From Bacteroidia bacterium (GTDB lineage: Bacteria; Bacteroidota; Bacteroidia; SpSt-205): DNA of 42,157 nt. Position numbers and translations under genes: made by a program. Below the pieces are notes generated by a model, which had not been told where the DNA came from, did not search any database, and was given only the letters and a program-made list of their open reading frames with translations. This document shows, piece by piece, positions 36,423 through 42,157 of the stretch (positions within the stretch are counted from its first letter, which is position 1; every line of letters starts with the position of its first letter). The stretch lies in assembly GCA_025062295.1 (NCBI GenBank), contig JANXAJ010000017.1, positions 1-42,157 on the forward strand, written 5' to 3'.

Positions 36423-37172
36423 TCAAAAATGCTGCTGGATATAGGCGCTTACCTTCTGATAAATCTCTCCAAGATCAGGATGACGATGAGCAAGGTAAGC
36501 CAAATGCTTGGCAACTGTCGCTACATCTCCCCGCCGAGCAGGACCTGTCTGAAGAAGCAAAGGAGAATTCTCGTGAAGACGACTTATGATCGTGCGAGCC
36601 AGCGGTAGATAAATTCGCCAGTCCCACTCTGGTCCCACTACGGTGTGAGCCATTTGAAAAAGGGCATTCAGAAAGTTAGCAGTAAATACAGCCCCGATGT
36701 GGAGGCGCAGACGAGCCTCTGACGAGGCCTCATAGACGGACTCTTCCCTCTGAGCAAGGGCCACAGCCCAGAGGCGAGCCTGCGGATGCCCCTCCCAAAA
36801 AATCGGAAAGCTGCCCCACTCCACAGCCTGTCCCTGAATAAAACTCTGAAGTGGATACACCACGCCGCAACGCTCGCCAAATATGCCCGAAAGAACCGAG
36901 AGCGGAACCGACCCAGCTGTATGAATGACAACAGCTTCGGATGGCAGGTAAGAAGAAAGCCGCTCCGCTACGCTTCGGATTTGGCTGTCTTTCACACACA
37001 GGAAAGCCCCTTCCACTTCGGCAAAAGGGATGCTCTCCATCTCGCTCCAACAAGGAAATGCCGCCTCTACCCTTTGGTGAGGATGATGAAGGAGTCCAAC
37101 TTCTATCCCTCTCTCATGCAGGCGATGAGCAACTGCTCGCCCTACTCCGCCCGCCCCGACCACCAGCAGCAT
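36423..37172 (-). CDS. DUF2520-containing NADP oxidoreductase-like protein
   Basis: A 249-residue cytoplasmic protein. The N-terminal Rossmann fold starts MLLVVGAGGVGRAVAHRLHE with GxGxxG at 6-11. The C-terminal helical part matches DUF2520: HTAGSVPLSVLSG, GVVYPLQSFI, ANFLNALFQMAH and LLQTGPARRGDVATVAKHL. Such proteins resemble F420-dependent NADP oxidoreductase and ketopantoate-reductase folds; no reaction is established to my knowledge. It is the last gene of a three-gene unit with two exported proteins, an odd partnership. Only 51 bases and no terminator lie between its stop and rpsL on the same strand. Confidence 0.87.
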   Translation of the reverse strand: MLLVVGAGGVGRAVAHRLHERGIEVGLLHHPHQRVEAAFPCWSEMESIPFAEVEGAFLCVKDSQIRSVAERLSSYLPSEAVVIHTAGSVPLSVLSGIFGERCGVVYPLQSFIQGQAVEWGSFPIFWEGHPQARLWAVALAQREESVYEASSEARLRLHIGAVFTANFLNALFQMAHTVVGPEWDWRIYLPLARTIISRLHENSPLLLQTGPARRGDVATVAKHLAYLAHRHPDLGEIYQKVSAYIQQHF

Positions 37173-37181
37173 GAAAGAGAC

Positions 37182-37769
37182 CTATTCACCCAGCTTTTTC
37201 ACTGGATAAGGAGGTCGTCCCTCTGCATCTGAAGGCTCATAAGGCTCCACAGAAAGCAGGCGAAACTCTTCTTCCACTTCATTCCTTTGATTGTAGGTGC
37301 GCCAAAAGAGAGGTATCCCCCGAGAAAAGGAGCGAAGGGCAGCTCCGAGCCCCCGAGCCATGAAACGATAGCGCCATAGAGTCCAATCCACCGGCACCGA
37401 CTCATCCCAAATAATCTCCATCTTACCTGATGCACAAAAGATAATCGCTTGGAGACCAGCCCGACCTTGATAGTCAGAAGCCCCAACGATATGAACATAA
37501 AGGGGAAATGTATCGGCTGTAGTAGCCGTCACATCATAAGTAATCCCCGCCTTCTTATCTATCCAATAAGTGGCGGTAGGAAGAAAGAGGAAGTCTAACT
37601 CTTGCTCTACAGTATCCCAGCGCCCTTCGGAGACAAGCCTAAGATATGAGGGGGCGATCCAGAGAGTGAGTCTTATCTCCGTTTTTCGCTGCAGGTCTCT
37701 ATACTCTCCTTTGAGCTTGTATTGCGCCCAGCTGAGCCCCAGAAGGAGTAGAAAGTAGAGCCGCTGCAT
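37182..37769 (-). CDS. Exported protein of unknown function (DUF4412-like)
   Basis: A 195-residue protein with a signal peptide (MQRLYFLLLLGLSWA, cleavage near AQ at 15-16). The mature part is beta-rich: an apparent lipocalin- or outer-membrane-carrier-like start (YKLKGEYRDLQRKTEIRLTL), YWIDKKAGITYDV, a GLQAIIFCASGKMEIIWDES strand pair, and GIPLFWRTYN. The arrangement of a bound-state strand, a YWIDKK-type strand and a late G-pLfw segment is like the loose DUF4412 family, but the match is from memory and weak. Its ATG is three bases after the glycine-rich gene. Confidence 0.65.
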   Translation of the reverse strand: MQRLYFLLLLGLSWAQYKLKGEYRDLQRKTEIRLTLWIAPSYLRLVSEGRWDTVEQELDFLFLPTATYWIDKKAGITYDVTATTADTFPLYVHIVGASDYQGRAGLQAIIFCASGKMEIIWDESVPVDWTLWRYRFMARGLGAALRSFSRGIPLFWRTYNQRNEVEEEFRLLSVEPYEPSDAEGRPPYPVKKLGE

Positions 37770-37772
37770 ATC

Positions 37773-39212
37773 TCAAGGACCGATTTGCCCTTTGATAAAG
37801 CCCGTCAAGTAAGGACCATCAGGATAAGGATGCAAAGGGGCGCCGTTTATACGACGAATCGCATACCCAGCTGCCCCTCCCGGCTCAAGCATAAGCCCAC
37901 CAGGAGGTAAGCATCCGATGTTGATAGGAATAGTAATAAGACCAAAATTGACCTGCCCTCCAAAGCAGGCTTGGATGTAGCCTGAGCGACCTGGATAGCC
38001 ATAGTCCCCGCCGCGTCCGCCATAACCTTGAGGAGTAACACTTACCGTCAGAGGCCCGGCAGTATAGCTGATGGTGGTAGAGAGGATACCACCTTGCCCT
38101 CCCGTAGCTGTAAGACCCGATGAGCCGTCTTGACCAGGAGAAAAGTATCCAATTTGGAAATTACCACTGGGGGCTCCCCCCCGTCCAAGTTGAGCACCGC
38201 CGCCGCCGCCCGCTGTAATGCCGACCGAGAAGTTAACCGGACCTACGTTAAAGGTTTGCTCAATACCAGCCGAACCTCCGCCACCTCCTCCCCCAAAGAT
38301 GTAACCATTTCTTAGATACAAATAGGTCCGAGCGGTGATATGGAGTGCATCCCCACCGGGATTACCAGGCAGGCTGTAGTTGGGCAAGGGTGCCCCCGAG
38401 GCTCCGTCGCCTCCCCGCCCCAAGATCGCCCCTTCATGAATCAAGGCCACAACCGATTGAGGATGGAGACTTCCCGTGGTAAAAGCAGGTACAGCCGTAC
38501 TGCTACTACTGATTTCCACCCCCGGATGAGTCCGAACAATCACACAGATCGGTTGAGCGGTAGGAATCTGAGGATTCGCATTAGTGAGATTGTAGTCCAC
38601 CACACTATTGAAGATATCCACCTGAAAGCACTGGTCAATTGTGAGGGTATAAATGACATTCTTGATAACATTTCCGCATACAGCCTGAATAATAATGGGA
38701 TAGCTTCCCGCAGGTGCGATAGGCTCCACCTCTATTGTAAGGGTAGCAGAGCCAGATCCATTTAGCACGGGAGGAGTAAAGGTATAACTTGTATGAGGAG
38801 GTAGAGTAGAGTAAATCTGGAGAGCAATCGGCTGCGGGACTCCAGCTATTTGAGTAACTGTTACGGTTGCCTGAACCGATTGGGTATTCACATGGTCTAT
38901 CGTACCTGAGGCGGGATTAAGACTGAGATTGAAATTACAATCCTCACAGCTTTCCGCATATACGGGGAGCCAACAGCGTCCATTATAGTATTCGATGACG
39001 CTATCTTGAGTATTGAAGATAACCAATCCAGCAGGGGGATTAGGAATGGCGTCCCGCTGATTGCGATCCAGACGAGGGAGCAAAAGACCTTTAGAGCTGC
39101 TCTCCAAATGAAGGATTGCCGCTGGATCAGGTTGGAGGATACCAATTCCCACCCCTTGCGCACCTAACCAAAGCGGCACCAAAGCAAGCCCACTGATTCT
39201 ACCAACTCTCAT
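37773..39212 (-). CDS. Glycine-rich, tail-fibre-like surface protein
   Basis: A 479-residue exported protein with a signal peptide at 1-19 (cleavage near GAQG). Residues 20-75 form a module seen at the head of many Bacteroidota surface and tail-fibre-like proteins: PDPAAILHLESSSKGLLLPR followed by NPPAGLVIFNT and YYNGRCWLPV. Ig-like sandwiches cover about 90-195. From about 210 to 470 lies a region of polyglycine runs (GRGGDGASG, FGGGGGGGSAG, GGGGGAQLGRGG, GGRGGDYGYPG) with strand pattern VVALIHEGAIL and TYLYLRNGYIF. This looks like the polyglycine-II receptor-binding tips of phage tail fibres. It probably acts in adhesion; that is inference. A -7 element lies five bases before the ATG. Confidence 0.8.
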   Translation of the reverse strand: MRVGRISGLALVPLWLGAQGVGIGILQPDPAAILHLESSSKGLLLPRLDRNQRDAIPNPPAGLVIFNTQDSVIEYYNGRCWLPVYAESCEDCNFNLSLNPASGTIDHVNTQSVQATVTVTQIAGVPQPIALQIYSTLPPHTSYTFTPPVLNGSGSATLTIEVEPIAPAGSYPIIIQAVCGNVIKNVIYTLTIDQCFQVDIFNSVVDYNLTNANPQIPTAQPICVIVRTHPGVEISSSSTAVPAFTTGSLHPQSVVALIHEGAILGRGGDGASGAPLPNYSLPGNPGGDALHITARTYLYLRNGYIFGGGGGGGSAGIEQTFNVGPVNFSVGITAGGGGGAQLGRGGAPSGNFQIGYFSPGQDGSSGLTATGGQGGILSTTISYTAGPLTVSVTPQGYGGRGGDYGYPGRSGYIQACFGGQVNFGLITIPINIGCLPPGGLMLEPGGAAGYAIRRINGAPLHPYPDGPYLTGFIKGQIGP

Positions 39213-39217
39213 TTACT

Positions 39218-39225
39218 CAAAGATA
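39218..39225 (-). promoter_or_regulatory. -7 promoter element of the glycine-rich protein operon
   Basis: TATCTTTG on the minus strand matches TAnnTTTG. It ends five bases before the ATG at 39212, implying an almost leaderless transcript. Another such element lies 23 bases away in the opposite direction. Confidence 0.6.
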
Positions 39226-39248
39226 GAAAGTAGTTTTCATTCCTCTTT

Positions 39249-39256
39249 TATCTTCG
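39249..39256 (+). promoter_or_regulatory. -7 promoter element of the lamin-tail protein gene
   Basis: TATCTTCG, one mismatch from TAnnTTTG, followed by four bases and the ATG at 39261, the same spacing as gap, hemS and the OmpA gene. Weaker by sequence but supported by position. Confidence 0.45.
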
Positions 39257-39260
39257 TCGT

Positions 39261-42157
39261 ATGTGGCGTATTGCCCTCTGTCTCTCTTTTGTATGGGCTC
39301 AGCTTCAAGACGACTTTTCAGACGGAGATTTCACTACCAATCCTACTTGGAGTGGTACGGATGCTAACTGGAGCATTACACCAGACCAGCGCCTGCGTAG
39401 CAATGGACCCGCTGCCAGTGCCACCCTTTATCTCTCTACACCAAATACCCTTATCAATGATGTAGAATGGCGATTCTGGGTCCGAGTCAACTTCAATCCA
39501 AGCGCTTCCAACTTCGTTCGGGTATATCTTGTTTCAAACAGAGCGAACCTCACAGATAATACCCTGCAAGGTTACTTTCTTCGGCTGGGCGGTGTGACAG
39601 GCAATCTGGATAGGATAGAACTCTGGCGCCAAAACGGCACAACTCTGACCAAGATAGCGGATGGCGCTAAAGAAGGACGCTTTGGGGGAACTGATAATAT
39701 TCTGCGGGTTCGGGTGCGCCGTACGGCTACAGGGGTATGGCAGGTATGGACGGATACGCTGGGAGGTTGCTGGGAGCTAGAGCTCACTGCAGCAGATGCC
39801 ACCTTCTCAACGACTACCCATTTCGGCGTCTACTTCACTCATACCTCTACAAATAGGGACCGATTATGGTTTGATGACTTTTACATCGGTCCTTACCTCC
39901 TTGATAATACCCCTCCTCAGATTGCCAATGCAGAGGTACTCTCGCCGACGCTTATTCGGGTCAGCTTCTCTGAAGGGGTAGATGCCACAGCGGAGAACCC
40001 TGCTAACTACCTTCTCTCCGATGGAAGCACTACACTTTCTATCACTCAAGCCGTCCGCCTCAGCTGTACCACGGTAGAACTGACCCTAAGCCAAGCACTT
40101 ACTCCTTCTGTGATCTATACCCTTAGCTTTTCAGGGATTAGCGATAGAGATGGGAACTCAGGGAGCGGCTCAGCCCAAGTAGTGCTCCCTGAACAGCCTC
40201 GGGTGGGAGACCTTGTTTTCTCCGAAATCATGGCAGATATCAATCCTGCGCCCCCTGGGCTCTCCCCATATGAGTATGTGGAGATTTACAATCGGTCAAA
40301 CAAATGGATTCAGCTGAGTGGAAGTAAGTACTGCGATGCAGGCAATTGCGTGACGCTTCCTGCTCGGGTACTCTCTCCAGGCAGTTACCTCCTCTTAGTA
40401 CCATTAGCAGCCAGTGCTGCTTATCCTACAGCATTAGCGCTCTCCTCATGGCCTACCCTCAATGACGGAGGGGATAGCTTGACTCTCCTTACTCCCCTTG
40501 AAGAAGTGATGGAAATAGTTGAATACAAGACCAGCTGGTACCGAGACCCTCTCAAAGCACAGGGCGGATGGAGCTTAGAAAAAATGGACCTCAATGATCT
40601 CTGTAATGCAGATTCTAACTGGATCGCCTCTACTGCATCGGCTGGTGGTACGCCTGGTGCTGTCAATAGCGTGAATGGAAATTGGAGCGATATGACTGCC
40701 CCAATGATTGTAAGCTGGGAGCTTCTAAGCCCAAACACTATCCAACTCAACTTTTCGGAAGCAATAGATGAAAATGCGATGCAAAGCACGACGCGCTACA
40801 ACCTTACAGGAGGTCTTTCCGTGCTTAGTGTGAGCACGCAACAGTCTTCAGTTCATCTTTCTCTTTCAGCTTCCCTCAGCTCGGGAGTTACCTATACCTT
40901 GAGTGTTCAAGCCCGAGACTGCCGAGGGAATGAAGCACTCCGTTCTATCCGAGTAGGTCTGGTAGAAAATGGTGAAGCTGGCGACATTGTCATTTCTGAA
41001 ATCATGGCAAAACCTACCCCTGTCGTTGGCCTTCCAGCTTACGAATATGTGGAAATCCACAACCGAAGTCCTCGGTGGATTTCGCTTGCAGGATGGCAAT
41101 TTTGTGATGCTTCTCGGTGCATCAGCCTCCCGACCCGCATTGTAGAGCCTGGGGAGTATATAATTCTCACGAGTGTAGGGGGCGCCTCTCTCCTGCCAAA
41201 TGCTCTGGGACTCTCCTCCTTCCCTACCCTCAATGATAGTGGGGATAGTTTGACTCTTCTCAATCAAGCTGCTGTGGTGGTGGATTGGGTAAAGTACTCT
41301 TCTCTGTGGTACAGAGACGCAAATAAGGCAGGAGGCGGTTGGAGCTTGGAAAAAATAGATTTAGAGGATTTGTGCAGTGCTGATTCCAATTGGATTGCTT
41401 CCACCCATCCGAGTGGAGGAACCCCTGGCGCCACCAATAGTGTCAATGGTATTTGGCGAGATCAGACCCCCCCTGCATTGATAAGCTGGCAGCTGACCAC
41501 TCCCAACCTCCTCCTTCTTCGCTTCTCCGAAACTTTGGATGAAAGCATCATGCAGCAAATCACCCAATATCAGCTTTCAGGAGGAGTCTCGGTTACAAAT
41601 GCCGCGCTGAGCTCAAACCGAAGAGAAGTACTCCTAACGCTAAGCCCTCCCCTCAGTACGAGCATAACCTATACTCTTACAGTTCAAGGGGTGGACTGCC
41701 GCGGAAACTCAGCCTTGATCACTGAGCTCATTGGTCTTCCAGAGCCTGCAGCGCGAGGAGACCTTATTTTTTCCGAGATAATGGCGAAGCCCACGCCATC
41801 CGTTGGATTGCCGCCATATGAATATGTAGAGCTTTACAATCGGAGTGGAAAGTGGATATCCCTCCAAGGGATGGAGTTTTGCGATGAAACTCGCTGCACA
41901 AGCCTACCCTCCCGAGTCATACCCCCAGGAAGTTATATTGTTCTTTCGAGTGCCAGCGGAGCAGCCGTCCTTCCGAATGCACTTGCTTTGTCCTCCTTTC
42001 CCAGTCTGAATGATAGCGGCGATAGTCTGAGTATCATTCTCACCGGCTCTGGCGAAGTGATAGAAGGGATTAGATATTTTTCCCGCTGGTACCGAGACCC
42101 CCTCAAAGCCCAAGGCGGCTGGAGCTTAGAACGCATCAACTTAGATGACTTGTGTAA
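39261..42157 (+). CDS. Large secreted lamin-tail/Ig-like repeat protein (partial, runs off right edge)
   Basis: Open from ATG 39261 through the last complete codon (965 codons, no stop). Residues 1-13 form a short signal peptide (IALCLSFVWAQ end). A jelly-roll-like domain follows at about 15-215 (DDFSDGDFTTNP start, WFDDFYIGP end). Then come repeating pairs of an Ig-like SbsA/Big-type domain (for example VSFSEGVDATAENPANY) and a lamin-tail domain (SEIMAKPTP, YEYVEIYNRS, LSSFPTLNDSGDSLTLL, GGWSLEKIDLEDLC). Lamin-tail units begin at 40206, 40980 and 41757. Cysteines recur in FCD-RC, DLC and DCRGN, suggesting disulfides and an extracellular location. In Bacteroidota such proteins often end in a type IX secretion tail; that end is outside the window. 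Confidence 0.88.
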   Translation, partial: MWRIALCLSFVWAQLQDDFSDGDFTTNPTWSGTDANWSITPDQRLRSNGPAASATLYLSTPNTLINDVEWRFWVRVNFNPSASNFVRVYLVSNRANLTDNTLQGYFLRLGGVTGNLDRIELWRQNGTTLTKIADGAKEGRFGGTDNILRVRVRRTATGVWQVWTDTLGGCWELELTAADATFSTTTHFGVYFTHTSTNRDRLWFDDFYIGPYLLDNTPPQIANAEVLSPTLIRVSFSEGVDATAENPANYLLSDGSTTLSITQAVRLSCTTVELTLSQALTPSVIYTLSFSGISDRDGNSGSGSAQVVLPEQPRVGDLVFSEIMADINPAPPGLSPYEYVEIYNRSNKWIQLSGSKYCDAGNCVTLPARVLSPGSYLLLVPLAASAAYPTALALSSWPTLNDGGDSLTLLTPLEEVMEIVEYKTSWYRDPLKAQGGWSLEKMDLNDLCNADSNWIASTASAGGTPGAVNSVNGNWSDMTAPMIVSWELLSPNTIQLNFSEAIDENAMQSTTRYNLTGGLSVLSVSTQQSSVHLSLSASLSSGVTYTLSVQARDCRGNEALRSIRVGLVENGEAGDIVISEIMAKPTPVVGLPAYEYVEIHNRSPRWISLAGWQFCDASRCISLPTRIVEPGEYIILTSVGGASLLPNALGLSSFPTLNDSGDSLTLLNQAAVVVDWVKYSSLWYRDANKAGGGWSLEKIDLEDLCSADSNWIASTHPSGGTPGATNSVNGIWRDQTPPALISWQLTTPNLLLLRFSETLDESIMQQITQYQLSGGVSVTNAALSSNRREVLLTLSPPLSTSITYTLTVQGVDCRGNSALITELIGLPEPAARGDLIFSEIMAKPTPSVGLPPYEYVELYNRSGKWISLQGMEFCDETRCTSLPSRVIPPGSYIVLSSASGAAVLPNALALSSFPSLNDSGDSLSIILTGSGEVIEGIRYFSRWYRDPLKAQGGWSLERINLDDLC
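40206..42157 (+). repeat. Tandem lamin-tail/Ig modules, about 258 residues per unit
   Basis: Units start at 40206, 40980 and 41757, a spacing of 774 and 777 bases. Strong identity is retained at protein level (SEIMA, YEYVE, LNDSGDSL, WYRD, GGWSLE, DLC, GGTPGA-NSVNG). The third unit is cut by the window edge. Nucleotide similarity remains high enough that array changes by recombination are plausible. Confidence 0.85.

Noticed and set aside
40421..42139. Repeating minus-strand frames over the right-end gene
   Set aside because: They recur only because the plus-strand modules repeat; the plus frame is continuous and shows lamin-tail motifs.

Overview
The window reads as chromosome of a member of the phylum Bacteroidota (Bacteroidetes), probably a compact, little-described lineage. 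The evidence is the -7 promoter motif TAnnTTTG in front of several operon heads, a GldB-like gliding lipoprotein, a PUR/DUF3276 protein, a DUF1684 protein, a LytS/YpdA-type kinase, a lamin-tail-domain surface protein, a Bacteroidota-type zinc-free L36, and the near absence of Shine-Dalgarno sequences. Coding density is very high: no gap exceeds about 75 bases, and stop/start overlaps (ATGA, TGATG) are the rule. I see no mobile elements, CRISPR arrays or signs of recent transfer.

Layout. (1) 1-4482, minus strand: a coupled operon gap-pgk-thioredoxin-grpE-dnaJ, joining lower glycolysis to the chaperone genes. (2) 4520-11453, plus strand: a HemS-type haem protein, a small conserved protein, metF, a DUF1684 protein, engB, pyk and an unpaired histidine kinase. 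Its promoter lies back to back with the gap promoter in a 37-base gap. A short PUR-like gene (minus) overlaps the 3' end of the kinase gene. (3) 11718-17818, plus strand: an envelope operon with a seven-repeat FG-GAP propeller/OmpA protein, a GT2 glycosyltransferase, a VWA-like membrane protein and GldB. (4) 17860-18841: tRNA-Tyr, tRNA-Gly, an outer-membrane-barrel candidate, and tRNA-Thr on the other strand. This looks like the remains of the ancestral Thr-Tyr-Gly-Thr-tuf cluster. (5) 18845-36371, minus strand: str, S10, spc and alpha ribosomal operons fused into one run of 33 genes from rpsL to rplQ, with tRNA-Thr three bases after rplQ. The only clear promoter is upstream of rpsL. tuf and adk are absent. 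(6) 36423-39212, minus strand: a tail-fibre-like glycine-rich surface protein, a small exported protein and a DUF2520 dehydrogenase-like protein. (7) 39261 to the right edge, plus strand: the first 965 codons of a large secreted protein built of alternating Ig-like and lamin-tail modules.

The strongest unexpected signal is regulatory. At several operon heads the TAnnTTTG element ends exactly four or five bases before the ATG, so transcripts should be leaderless. In two places such promoters are divergent and so close that two polymerases could not sit there together. The second is the pair of unusual surface proteins at the right end, one with a phage-tail-fibre-like polyglycine region and one with about 258-residue tandem lamin-tail/Ig modules.
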